Shown: positions 53,030 to 61,526 of the stretch, piece after piece
Numbering within the stretch: position 1 is the stretch's first letter
Layout of the letters: every line of letters begins with the position of its first letter
From: Salirhabdus sp. Marseille-P4669
GTDB taxonomy: Bacteria; Bacillota; Bacilli; Bacillales; Alkalibacillaceae
NCBI RefSeq assembly: GCF_900240405.1
Contig: NZ_OEQK01000005.1
Location: 186,001 to 250,000 of the forward strand
Direction: 5' to 3'
Length of the DNA: 64,000 bases
Made by a program: the position numbers and the translations under genes
The notes under the pieces: generated by a model
Told to the model about the DNA's origin: nothing
Database searches by the model: none
Seen by the model: the letters and a program-made list of their open reading frames with translations, nothing else

Positions 53030-54571
53030 TTATTCGACATATTCCGCTAAAATGTGGGAGGTGACAGGCACCCCAACTCCACGCATTGTGCCATGCTCTG
53101 CAAAATTCGTGTGCCAGGAGAATGCTTTTTCCAATACGTGTGGTGTTTGGCCACCTTTTGTCAACGCTTCTTTATAATAAGACCATAATTGTTCACGATA
53201 CATTGGATGTGCACAATTTTCAATAATTAATGGAACTCGCTCACGTGGTGCAAGCCCGCGTAGGTCTGCATATCCTTGTTCCGTAACAACAACATCTACA
53301 TCATGTTCGGTATGATCAATATGAGATACAAAAGGAACGATACTTGAAATATCTCCACCTTTTGCAATGGATTTTGTCACAAAAATAGCTAACCGTGCAT
53401 TACGAGCAAAATCTCCAGAGCCACCAATTCCATTCATCATTTTAGTACCTGATACATGAGTGGAATTTACATTCCCATATATATCAAATTCCAATGCTGT
53501 ATTAATTGAAATTAATCCGAGTCGCCGAATAATTTCAGGATGATTGGAAATTTCTTGTGGTCGCATCAATAACTTGTCACGATATTGATCAAAGTTAAGG
53601 AATACTTGCTTCATTTTTTCTTCTGACAATGTTATGGAACAACAAGAAGCAAAGTTTACTTTACCAGCATTCATTAAATCAAAAACGGCATCTTGTAGAA
53701 CCTCGGAATATACTTCTAGGTTTTCAAATTCTGAATCAAGCATACCGTGTAATACGGCGTTTGCAACAGAACCAATACCAGATTGTAATGGTGCAAGACT
53801 TTTCGTTAACCGACCTGCATCAATTTCTTTTCGTAAGAAGCTCATTAAATGATTTGCCATAACCTGTGTTTCGTCATCTGGTGCAATAATCGTAGAAGGT
53901 GAATCTAATTGATTTGTAAAAACGATCCCTTTTATCTTGTTCAAATCAACTGGAATTCCCATAGTACCGATACGATCATTTGGTTTAGTCAAAGGAATCG
54001 GTGAGCGCTCCCCTTGCTTTGCTGGACTGTAAATGTCATGTACCCCTTCTAGTTCAAGCGGCTGTGACAAGTTGATTTCAATAATAATATTCTCGGCATG
54101 CTCAGCAAAAATCGATGAATTTCCAATGGATGTTGTCGGTATAACCATACCATCTTCTGTTATAGAAATCGCTTCCAAAATAGCGTAATCAATCGTATCA
54201 ATTACATTTGCACGTATCAATTCGGCAGTATGTGATAAATGGTGATCAACGAATAAGTGCTCACCAGAATTAATTGCTTTTCTCATAGTTGGGTCTGCTT
54301 GGAATGGTAGTCTCTTGTTAATAATTCCTGCCTCTGCGAACATTTTATCAATATCAGACCCTAAGGAAGCACCGGTGTAAACGTTTACTTTAAACTGTTC
54401 AACTTCAGCCCTCTTAACAAGCGCCGTTGGTACCGCTTTCACATCACCGGCACGTGTAAATCCGCTTAAACCAAGTGTCATACCATCTTGAATCCACAAT
54501 GCAGCTTCTTCAGCAGACACGACTCGTTTATGTAATCGTTTATTTTTTACCCGTTCGATGTGTTTCACCAT
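53030..54571 (-). CDS. Acetyl-CoA hydrolase/succinate CoA-transferase
   Basis: 513 residues of the family I CoA-transferases of the Cat1/AarC type, which move CoA between acetyl-CoA and succinate or hydrolyse acetyl-CoA. GASLGSDIDKMF, DIYSPAKQGERSPIPL and the catalytic glutamate in TALEFDIYGNVN are typical. IGGSGDFARNARLA forms the CoA end. ATG start. The adjacent LytTR regulator, same strand and upstream, is the likely controller. Confidence 0.86.
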   Translation of the reverse strand: MVKHIERVKNKRLHKRVVSAEEAALWIQDGMTLGLSGFTRAGDVKAVPTALVKRAEVEQFKVNVYTGASLGSDIDKMFAEAGIINKRLPFQADPTMRKAINSGEHLFVDHHLSHTAELIRANVIDTIDYAILEAISITEDGMVIPTTSIGNSSIFAEHAENIIIEINLSQPLELEGVHDIYSPAKQGERSPIPLTKPNDRIGTMGIPVDLNKIKGIVFTNQLDSPSTIIAPDDETQVMANHLMSFLRKEIDAGRLTKSLAPLQSGIGSVANAVLHGMLDSEFENLEVYSEVLQDAVFDLMNAGKVNFASCCSITLSEEKMKQVFLNFDQYRDKLLMRPQEISNHPEIIRRLGLISINTALEFDIYGNVNSTHVSGTKMMNGIGGSGDFARNARLAIFVTKSIAKGGDISSIVPFVSHIDHTEHDVDVVVTEQGYADLRGLAPRERVPLIIENCAHPMYREQLWSYYKEALTKGGQTPHVLEKAFSWHTNFAEHGTMRGVGVPVTSHILAEYVE

Positions 54572-54710
54572 TATGCAATCCCTCTTTCCTAACTTTTAGA
54601 ATTATTTTAACTTATAAAAAAAGGAACTGCAGAAAAAAGGATAGAAATAGAATTTTATCGGTTAGAAAATAGTAATTTGTGTTTAAACCAGCATTTTTTT
54701 GTAGAATCCA

Positions 54711-55355
54711 TTAAAACCCTAATAGTTTACGAAAATAACTAGAATAAGACTGACTAACAGGTACCCTGTCTCCATTTGACATTTCTAATACAAAAGTGGA
54801 ATGGGAATCAGGAAAAATTTCTCTAATATGATGTACATTTACAATATAGGAGCGATGACAGCGTATAAAGGTTTCCCTAGGTAAGCTATATTCAAATTCT
54901 TGAAGTGTGTTTTTATTTGTTCCGGTAATTTCATTTGAAAAGATATACGTCTTTCTATTTTTCACTTCTAAATAGATAACCTTTTCAAATGGGATAGGCT
55001 TCCAGCCATCATGGGTTTTTATCGTTACAACTGATTTCCCCTCTGTTAATGCTGGATAGATTGCAGTCACACACCCTTCTAGCTTCCCGTTATATTCAAA
55101 CGGAACTGCCATTCCATGATACGGAACTCCAAAAACATCACGACTAATAAATTCAGAAACCTTTTGTTTTGAGGTAAAAGCTTTATAGGTTATTGTACCT
55201 TCCTTAATAAAATCTCCCGGCTCTATTTTTAAATCAATCCGTTTACTAGGTCGGTAATAAATATATTCATTTGTATTGGAGACTGCAATAGAAATTTCGT
55301 CTGAAAATAGTTCCCCAATAACATCTAATAAGGATACAATTGTTAGTTTTTGCAT
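54711..55355 (-). CDS. LytTR-type DNA-binding regulator
   Basis: 214 residues from ATG 55355 (GGGGAGAG seven bases upstream). The C-terminal LytTR domain (about 115-214) includes KVIYLEVKNRKTYI, FIRCHRSYIVNV and the terminal YSSYFRKLLGF. The N-terminal part (about 1-105) looks PAS-like, with no receiver domain. It is not a two-component regulator, so it probably senses a small molecule directly. It is upstream of the CoA-transferase by 140 bases. Confidence 0.82.
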   Translation of the reverse strand: MQKLTIVSLLDVIGELFSDEISIAVSNTNEYIYYRPSKRIDLKIEPGDFIKEGTITYKAFTSKQKVSEFISRDVFGVPYHGMAVPFEYNGKLEGCVTAIYPALTEGKSVVTIKTHDGWKPIPFEKVIYLEVKNRKTYIFSNEITGTNKNTLQEFEYSLPRETFIRCHRSYIVNVHHIREIFPDSHSTFVLEMSNGDRVPVSQSYSSYFRKLLGF

Positions 55356-55525
55356 GCTTGACTCTCCCCTATGCTCCAAAATCCATTTTAAAGCTAATTT
55401 CAGTATTGTATACCACCACCATATAATAACATAATGTTCTAACTTTTTAGGTTACTTTTTTGATAATGTAAGCTTCATCATTTAGGGAATACTAAACAAA
55501 AATGGTGATAAAGGGTGATGTAATT

Positions 55526-56782
55526 GTGTCTGCAAACGATAATATCCCACATGATCAAAAGCTAGATAATAGTATTACTCTAATACAAGAGGGCTATCTT
55601 TTTATCAAGAATCGTATCAATCGATATCAATCCGACATTTTCAAGGCAAGAATACTAGGTCAAAATGTTATTTGCATGTCGGGGGAAAACGCAGCAAAAG
55701 TTTTTTATGATCCGAAACGATTTACGCGAAAAGGTGCTGCCCCCTATCGCATACAGCAATCGTTGTTTGGAGTTGGTGCCATTCAAACATTAGATGATCA
55801 AGAACATAGACACCGAAAAAAGTTATTTTTGCCTTACATGGAAATAGCAGATCAAAAGAGATTAGGAAAAATAGTCAAAGAGGAATGGGAAAAAGCAATA
55901 ACAAAAAAGAATAAAAAAGAAATAAATATTTTTGAAGAAGCAGGAATACTTTTATGTCGTGTTGCTTGTAACTGGGTTGGGGTACCTGTAGAAGCTTCTA
56001 AAGTGAGCGTCTTAGCAGAGGATTTTATAGCTATGGTTTATGCATTTGGCGCAATTGGACCAAGACATTGGAAAGGAAGACGTGCTCGCAATAAGGTTGA
56101 AAACTGGTTGGAAGAGCTAGTAAAAGCGGTGCGAAATGGCAAAATAGAAATAAATAAGGATTCTATTATGTATTCTTTCACTTTTCACCGTGATTTGGAT
56201 GGAAACCTGCTTGATAACCGAATGGTTGCAATAGAGATTATGAATATCCTTAGACCTATAGTTGCCATTTCAACGTATATCACTTTTATGATATTAGCAC
56301 TTCATGAACATCCTGAACATGTCGAGTTACTTAGAATTGGTACGGAAGAGGATTTGGAAGCTTTTGTAGAAGAAGTACGTCGGTTTTATCCATTTGGTCC
56401 TTTTCTCGCTGCAAGAGTTAAAGAAGACTTTGAATGGAATGATTGTACCTTTAATAAAGGAACATTGGTCCTATTAGACGTTTATGGAACGAATCATGAT
56501 AATAGAATTTGGGAGGATGCAAATCATTTTAATCCTCGCAACTTTCATAAAAGGACGGAAAATAAATATAATTTTATTCCTCAAGGTGGTGGAGATCCAT
56601 CCTCTGGACATCGGTGCCCAGGTGAAGGAATTACAGTAGAAGTAATGAAGTCTACACTAGATTTCTTTGTGAATCAGGTTAAATATGAGGTGCCTGCTCA
56701 AGACTTAAGCTATCCATTAAATGAGATGCCAACACTACCTAAGAGTGGATTTATCATTTCAAATGTAGCACTGACAAAATGA
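55526..56782 (+). CDS. cypC: Fatty-acid peroxygenase P450, CYP152 type
   Basis: 418 residues from GTG 55526 (AAAGGGTGAT six bases upstream); the ATG at 55502 has no ribosome site. It aligns closely with B. subtilis CypC/YbdT (P450 BS-beta). The haem ligand lies in GHRCPGEG, and the fatty-acid-binding Arg-Pro is in LRPIVA. IPHDQKLDNSITL at the start is also conserved. The enzyme uses hydrogen peroxide to hydroxylate long-chain fatty acids, mainly at alpha or beta carbons, without a reductase. Monocistronic. Confidence 0.92.
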   Translation: MSANDNIPHDQKLDNSITLIQEGYLFIKNRINRYQSDIFKARILGQNVICMSGENAAKVFYDPKRFTRKGAAPYRIQQSLFGVGAIQTLDDQEHRHRKKLFLPYMEIADQKRLGKIVKEEWEKAITKKNKKEINIFEEAGILLCRVACNWVGVPVEASKVSVLAEDFIAMVYAFGAIGPRHWKGRRARNKVENWLEELVKAVRNGKIEINKDSIMYSFTFHRDLDGNLLDNRMVAIEIMNILRPIVAISTYITFMILALHEHPEHVELLRIGTEEDLEAFVEEVRRFYPFGPFLAARVKEDFEWNDCTFNKGTLVLLDVYGTNHDNRIWEDANHFNPRNFHKRTENKYNFIPQGGGDPSSGHRCPGEGITVEVMKSTLDFFVNQVKYEVPAQDLSYPLNEMPTLPKSGFIISNVALTK

Positions 56783-56871
56783 GGGACAAGTCAAAACTTG
56801 TTCCTTTTTCAATTGTGTTTATGCATAAAATTGCCTTATTCGTTAAAAATTAAGCAAAAAAGAGGTATGTT

Positions 56872-57345
56872 ATGCAACACCCTATTTTCTTTGAACTGAC
56901 AATCCTATTTTTAATCTTTTTTTATTCCTTTACAAAACCATATTCTTTTTTTGAGAACAGCTTTATTTTTATTATTTTAGAACTGTTGATTAGTAGCTAC
57001 TTTTCAGTACTTTATGTGAATACGGAAGTGTGGGAAGTAAACAAAAATACTGCTTTATTTGTAATGTTTCGTATTTATGAAATCATTATTTTACCCATAC
57101 TAATCCTATTATTTATTAATATACTTAAGCTCATTCCGCGAAAATGGTTGAAAGGAATTACTTTTATTATATTTTTGCTGGTTACTTATGGAGTAGAATA
57201 TACACTTGTTCATTGGGATATTATCACTTATATAGAATGGGTTTATTGGAAATCAATACTAATTTATATTCTGTTATTCATATCGGTTATGCTTCTACTG
57301 AAGTTTTTTCAAAGGTTATTTCAAAAAGAAAGGATTATCTCTTAA
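56872..57345 (+). CDS. Multi-pass membrane protein (first of a coupled pair)
   Basis: 157 residues, about five hydrophobic segments. It resembles the uncharacterised CBO0543-like Bacillus membrane proteins. Its TAA overlaps the next ATG (TAATG), so the pair is translated together. Function unknown; no conserved polar motif is seen. Confidence 0.72.
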   Translation: MQHPIFFELTILFLIFFYSFTKPYSFFENSFIFIILELLISSYFSVLYVNTEVWEVNKNTALFVMFRIYEIIILPILILLFINILKLIPRKWLKGITFIIFLLVTYGVEYTLVHWDIITYIEWVYWKSILIYILLFISVMLLLKFFQRLFQKERIIS

Positions 57346-57851
57346 TGCCACTTCCTAATGCATTTGATGCAAATGAAATATTTGTCCTTATCTGTATTAT
57401 CGTTTTTTATAGTGTTTTTTTCATGCTTCCTAAAAGGATCCCTTGGAGTATAACGATTATTTTAATGCTTTTCGGAATTTTATTGGCACGATTTGCAGAT
57501 CATTTAATGGCAGGACCGTCAATCAATTTTTATGACATCATGGATTGGGATAAATATGAGTTATTTGACGTTTTGTTGTACTTGCTATATGCTCCATTTG
57601 CTTATTTCTTTCTTTATTTATACGAGCGTCTACATATAAGAGGATTCTTTATCCCTATCTTTATTGTTCTTTTTTCTATATTTGCCATAGTCTTTGAGTG
57701 GATTAACGTGTTATTTGGAGTATTCCATTATAAAAATTGGGAATTAAGATATTCCGTTTCTGTATACTTATTAGCACAAGTTACCTTATTGTTATTTTAT
57801 CAGATTTTAAAACACAAATATAATAAGGAGTTAACTAATTTTAGAGAGTAA
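57345..57851 (+). CDS. Multi-pass membrane protein (second of a coupled pair)
   Basis: 168 residues with about five membrane helices. The end, VFEWINVLFGVFHYKNWELRYSVSVYL, matches the conserved part of CBO0543-type proteins. It starts at the overlapping ATG; an apparent upstream extension is the other gene's frame. The 3' end overlaps the convergent GNAT pseudogene by 11 bases. Function unknown. Confidence 0.72.
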   Translation: MPLPNAFDANEIFVLICIIVFYSVFFMLPKRIPWSITIILMLFGILLARFADHLMAGPSINFYDIMDWDKYELFDVLLYLLYAPFAYFFLYLYERLHIRGFFIPIFIVLFSIFAIVFEWINVLFGVFHYKNWELRYSVSVYLLAQVTLLLFYQILKHKYNKELTNFRE

Positions 57852-58376
57852 TTTCATACTTACAATGTCCTCCATGAATATTGGCGATATCGGTTAACTT
57901 ATACATTTTCTGATAATAATTAGTTAAACCTTTATTCGTAGCTACACAATCAAAACGAATACTATTTTTACCTTGTTCTTTAACATATCGTTCACACCAC
58001 TTTAACAGGTTTGTTCCGATTTGTTTGTATAGTTCCGATGTACAACAAGTCGGTGTAAGTACATAACATCTTCTCGTTTCGAATCCGCTCCCCAAATTTC
58101 CTGGTCCCAATCATTTGGCTCTTTTTCCAATGTAACGGAAGCAACAACCTCGTTATCTATCTCAACAAGAAAAGTTGATGCCTTGGCAATAGAATCGACA
58201 ACTTCTTTCGTATTTCCTTCTAAATCTGTAATGTAATAATCCCATTGTGAGGTTTCTTTGGTAGCTAACCATTCCGCAGCATTAACAAGAAGTTCTAAAA
58301 TAGACTCTACATCACTTTCTTTCGCAACTCTTACTTGGTATGCCCTGTCAGTACAATCTAAAATATGATGTCTCAA
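57841..58376 (-). pseudogene. GNAT acetyltransferase interrupted by a one-base frameshift
   Basis: The N-terminal 110 residues (start ATG 58376, ending YLHRLVVHRNYTNK) and the C-terminal part (IGTNLLKWCERYVKEQ onward) lie in different frames. They join perfectly as one GNAT if one base is added to the run of three T near 58020-58022 (AAA on the coding strand). Without it the CoA-binding half is lost. Either a recent pseudogene or a homopolymer sequencing error. Confidence 0.82.
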
Positions 58377-58391
58377 CTAATCACACCCCCA

Positions 58392-58913
58392 TTATAATTC
58401 TAGTTCTATATACCACTTCAACGCCTTGTTCTCTAATTCCTTTATAAATTGGTCTTTTCCCATTATATAGGCCTCTATATCAGCTGGATGTTTATCCGCA
58501 AGTTGTTGCTTCAACTCCCCATACTTTTTAGCCTCTACGGGATGTTGGATTAAATAATCCCGGAATGCCAAATGCCTAATGACATTCGGGTCCCCTTTTT
58601 CATAAATATGCACATGGTGTGTTCGGTTATCTCCTCCCTTTTGAAAATACCTTCTCCCTATTATTCCATTCTCCCCCATCGCTTCATATCCTAGATTTTT
58701 CATCTCTTTATTAAAATGATCGACAAGTTGAATATCCGTTACAATAGGCATTAAATCAATAATTGGCTTGGCTGACAATCCAGGGATTGATGTGCTTCCA
58801 ATATGATGGATATCCAATAATACATGTTGAAAAATAGAATGTAACGAATTCGCCTCTTCCTTAAAAAAGCCAATCCAATTTGGGTTATAGTCTTTCACAA
58901 TTACTTTCCGCAT
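58392..58913 (-). CDS. GrpB-family nucleotidyltransferase-like protein
   Basis: 173 residues from ATG 58913 (AAAGGAGG seven bases upstream). IHHIGSTSIPGLSAKPIIDLMP (about 37-58) is the GrpB/UPF0157 signature with the metal-binding Asp. HHVHIYEKGD and LAFRDYLIQHP complete the family pattern. Biochemical role unclear; some members are thought to be dephospho-CoA-kinase partners. It lies 16 bases upstream of the GNAT pseudogene. Confidence 0.85.
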   Translation of the reverse strand: MRKVIVKDYNPNWIGFFKEEANSLHSIFQHVLLDIHHIGSTSIPGLSAKPIIDLMPIVTDIQLVDHFNKEMKNLGYEAMGENGIIGRRYFQKGGDNRTHHVHIYEKGDPNVIRHLAFRDYLIQHPVEAKKYGELKQQLADKHPADIEAYIMGKDQFIKELENKALKWYIELEL

Positions 58914-58978
58914 ATAACGTCCTCCTTTCCTCAAAACAGAGCATCACAGCAACACGAGATTACGTTCGTTTAAAATAG

Positions 58979-59015
58979 TAAAAAGACTCATGAACATAAT
59001 TATTCAAGAGCCTTT
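58979..59015 (-). terminator. Terminator overlapping the small membrane gene
   Basis: AAAAGGCTCTTGAA pairs with TTCATGAGTCTTTT around AATTATG with two mismatches. TTTTT follows on the minus strand. Confidence 0.7.
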
Positions 59016-59219
59016 TGCTTCTTCGTTTTCCTTTTGTTCTCTTTTCATTTGTCTATATACTTTTACGAAACGGAACAGACTGTTGATCAATATTATACAT
59101 CCTAAAAGAATAAAGCCAAATTCATATGTCTGTGTATAAGCATATAGGATTCCAAACGAGAAAATGATTAATGCGGAGTGAAAATAGATTTGAAATTGAT
59201 TGTATCTTTTAGAATCCAA
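59004..59219 (-). CDS. Small two-helix membrane protein
   Basis: 71 residues from TTG 59219 (AGAGGGTGA upstream). Two hydrophobic segments (about 12-30 and 34-50) are followed by a basic/acidic tail, KVYRQMKREQKENEE. Resembles the short YdiK-like Bacillus membrane proteins. Function unknown. Confidence 0.65.
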   Translation of the reverse strand: MDSKRYNQFQIYFHSALIIFSFGILYAYTQTYEFGFILLGCIILINSLFRFVKVYRQMKREQKENEEAKGS

Positions 59220-59429
59220 TGATTGCTCACCCTCTTTTATGTAATGTTATAAATAATCATAACATATTAGGAAATAAATTATGTAAGAAAAGGGTACATC
59301 ACTCCAATGTACACAATGATCAGAATCAGTTTACATAATAAAGTTACCGTTAATCAACTATTTTAATTTAGCCTATCCAAAAGTTAAACGTTCTGGTCTT
59401 GACCAATTTCTTCATTAAACGAAACAAAC

Positions 59430-59465
59430 CGCAAGAATTTGGTATGTCTCACCAAATATCTCGCG
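59430..59465 (-). terminator. Hairpin after the Gln-rich coiled-coil gene
   Basis: CCGCAAGAATTTGGT and ACCAAATATCTCGCGG pair with two mismatches. TTTGTTTC follows on the minus strand, about 50 bases after the stop. Confidence 0.55.
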
Positions 59466-59513
59466 GCTTGAATATTGATTACTTAACTGTTCTTACTATC
59501 GTTTTAACAATTT

Positions 59514-59783
59514 TTAAAATCCATCGTTATTTCTTTTTATATCTTGTACTTGTTGACGGATATCATGTAATTGTTCATATGTTTGTTGAAACTGTGGATT
59601 ATGTGTTGCCTCTATACCTGACTCATTTTGAGCGTTTTGTAGCTCACGTTCTACTTCTTCTAATTGCTGTAGGGCTTGCTCCAGTAGCTCAGGCTGAGAA
59701 CCTTGTGCATCCAAAACAGCCTGCTCGGCATCATGTATCTTCTTACTTAATTGTTGTAATTGCTGATGCAAGTTGTGTGTCAT
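59514..59783 (-). CDS. Gln/Glu-rich coiled-coil protein
   Basis: 89 residues starting MTHNLHQQLQQL, fully helical and heptad-patterned with many Gln/Glu. It resembles small DUF2524-like Bacillus proteins, but the match is not certain. ATG with GGAGG eight bases upstream; a hairpin follows. Function unknown. Confidence 0.62.
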   Translation of the reverse strand: MTHNLHQQLQQLSKKIHDAEQAVLDAQGSQPELLEQALQQLEEVERELQNAQNESGIEATHNPQFQQTYEQLHDIRQQVQDIKRNNDGF

Positions 59784-59893
59784 ATACGTACGCCTCCATT
59801 TACGATGTGTTCGACAAACTATACATATTGTTCCAAAGAAGAACCTTCATTATGTATCGTTTGGCTTGGCGTATTATAAAAGTAAAAGACTAT

Positions 59894-60169
59894 TTACTTT
59901 TCTTTTAGAACTAATTTGTAATCTCCAATGTTACCTTCCTCGTAAAGGTTTGTAATGGATGTCGAGTAATTTGCGATATTTGCTTGAAACGCAATATCTT
60001 TTTTAGGAATCTTAACAATAAAGTCATTTTTATATAGGAGAGTCGTTATATCATGGTAGTTTTCATGCGTTACTTTAAAATGAAGAGTAAGGAATTTGCG
60101 ATCATCTATCTTGTCTAACTTTAAATCATATGGATGTATTTCATAATCATTTATTCGTACCGTTTCCAA
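59894..60169 (-). CDS. ykvR: YkvR-like protein (DUF3219)
   Basis: 91 residues, beta-rich, aligning with B. subtilis YkvR: HENYHDITTLLY (about 35-46), FIVKIPKKDIAF and NYSTSITNLYE (about 67-77). TTG 60169 is the start because GGGAGG precedes it by eight bases; the nearby ATG is out of frame. It follows the hydrolase gene by 20 bases. Function unknown. Confidence 0.82.
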   Translation of the reverse strand: METVRINDYEIHPYDLKLDKIDDRKFLTLHFKVTHENYHDITTLLYKNDFIVKIPKKDIAFQANIANYSTSITNLYEEGNIGDYKLVLKEK

Positions 60170-60189
60170 ATCATATACCTCCCATAACT

Positions 60190-61011
60190 CTAAAAAAAGC
60201 TTCGTATATGTTGCTTCATTATCTCAGGTTGTTCGATGATAGTCCAATGACCTGCTTGTTTAATTTCCACTAACTCACTGTTCGGTAAATACGGAACCAT
60301 GGATTCTTTAATATGGTTTGGTGATAGGATATCATGTGTTCCTTGAGCTATTTTTATAGGTATACCCTCTAATAATTCGACCTTTGTTGTTAAATGATAA
60401 TTCCTTTTAATATCTTCGCCTATTTTTTGATTTACTTTATCATTAAATTCCAGTAATTTTTTCTTTTTTACATTATCTTTGGAATATACATAATATGGAT
60501 CAAGGATGTTGGTGACTCGTAAGGATGAGGGAGTTTTGCTGATTTTATTTAGGACCGAGAAATAGACGAACTTCAATTTGTCAAATATTGTTAATCTGCT
60601 CATAAGTTGTTTTTGAAATTTATGTAATACATCATTCGTTAAGCCTAATGCTGCTGTTAACATAACTTTCTCTACAGCGTTAGGATAAGTTGTAGCGTAA
60701 CTTAAAGCTAGAATACTGCCCCATGATTCTCCAAATAAGTTAACCTTGGATAGCCTTAGTTCCTTTCGTAATGATTCCAGCAATTCTACTTCACTATGTA
60801 TGGAATAGCTATCATCCTTACTTCTTTCTGATTTTCCACATCCCATTTGATCATAAAAAATGAGTTGATAGTCACGAGCAAGTCCCTCTAGGTGTGGTAA
60901 AAAAAATTCGTGATTGCCACCAGGCCCCCCGTGCAGAAAGATAAGTGGTTTACCCTTTCCTATAGTCCTCACAAATATATTTGCATTATGAATCTTTAGA
61001 AATTGTTCCAT
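60190..61011 (-). CDS. Alpha/beta hydrolase, proline iminopeptidase-like
   Basis: 273 residues. HGGPGG oxyanion motif (27-32), nucleophile Ser98 in GESWG, and a C-terminal His in AGHWTII (about 253) give the catalytic triad. The fold and HGGPGG match prolyl-aminopeptidase-type hydrolases, though esterases share them. Cytoplasmic. ATG with GGGGAG upstream. The ykvR gene follows 20 bases downstream. Confidence 0.82.
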   Translation of the reverse strand: MEQFLKIHNANIFVRTIGKGKPLIFLHGGPGGNHEFFLPHLEGLARDYQLIFYDQMGCGKSERSKDDSYSIHSEVELLESLRKELRLSKVNLFGESWGSILALSYATTYPNAVEKVMLTAALGLTNDVLHKFQKQLMSRLTIFDKLKFVYFSVLNKISKTPSSLRVTNILDPYYVYSKDNVKKKKLLEFNDKVNQKIGEDIKRNYHLTTKVELLEGIPIKIAQGTHDILSPNHIKESMVPYLPNSELVEIKQAGHWTIIEQPEIMKQHIRSFF

Positions 61012-61168
61012 AAAAATCTCCCCTCATTATTTGTTATTGATTATATCAATAATGAATAGTTTTTTCAGAAAAGTCATAAAAATCGGAACAAAAAAAGAAA
61101 ATACTAAGATGTTCACTTGCTAACAACTTATTTTCTTCAACCTTATCTTTCTATATAGTGAAACCAAA

Positions 61169-61196
61169 TCGATTTATTTAAGTAAAAATAAATCGA
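61169..61196. repeat. 10-bp inverted repeat next to a ribosome site
   Basis: TCGATTTATT and AATAAATCGA pair perfectly around eight bases. The second arm touches the GAGAGGAG site of the following gene, so it could be an operator or block translation when folded. Confidence 0.55.
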
Positions 61197-61210
61197 GAGG
61201 AGTGATTATA

Positions 61211-61483
61211 ATGGTATATATTGTTCTTGGGAGTATTTCTCTATTATTTATATTGGTCTTGATATTTGCGGATAAATTTTCACCTCCATCTGGAGTAGAA
61301 GAAAAATGGGAAGCTGAATTCATCCCATTAGATCAAAATATCATATCATCTTTAACAAAGAATTATCAAATTCATGATATTTATAAGGTTTCCCCTTACA
61401 CATTCATAGAAAAAGGTAATGTTACTCTTAGAATAATTAATGGAGATAAAGAAGTAGAAAAGTTAAAAATAGAGGTGAAATAA
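61211..61483 (+). CDS. Small single-helix membrane protein
   Basis: 90 residues from ATG 61211 (GAGGAG eight bases upstream; an in-frame GTG at 61202 overlaps that site). One N-terminal hydrophobic helix (about 2-20), then a soluble, beta-rich domain. No recognised family. A terminator follows directly. Confidence 0.65.
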   Translation: MVYIVLGSISLLFILVLIFADKFSPPSGVEEKWEAEFIPLDQNIISSLTKNYQIHDIYKVSPYTFIEKGNVTLRIINGDKEVEKLKIEVK

Positions 61484-61517
61484 AAAACGCTTAGGAAACG
61501 AGATCCTAAGCGTTTTT
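61483..61517. terminator. Bidirectional terminator
   Basis: AAAAACGCTTAGGA pairs perfectly with TCCTAAGCGTTTTT. It lies between the small membrane gene and clpE. Confidence 0.9.
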
Positions 61518-61526
61518 CTTTTTAAG

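Noticed and set aside
57144-57344. Upstream part of the second membrane-protein frame
   Set aside because: It is the shifted frame of the first membrane protein. TAATG coupling fixes the start at 57345.
59399-59908. 169-residue plus-strand frame
   Set aside because: Antisense to the well-supported coiled-coil gene at 59514-59783 and lacking a ribosome site.
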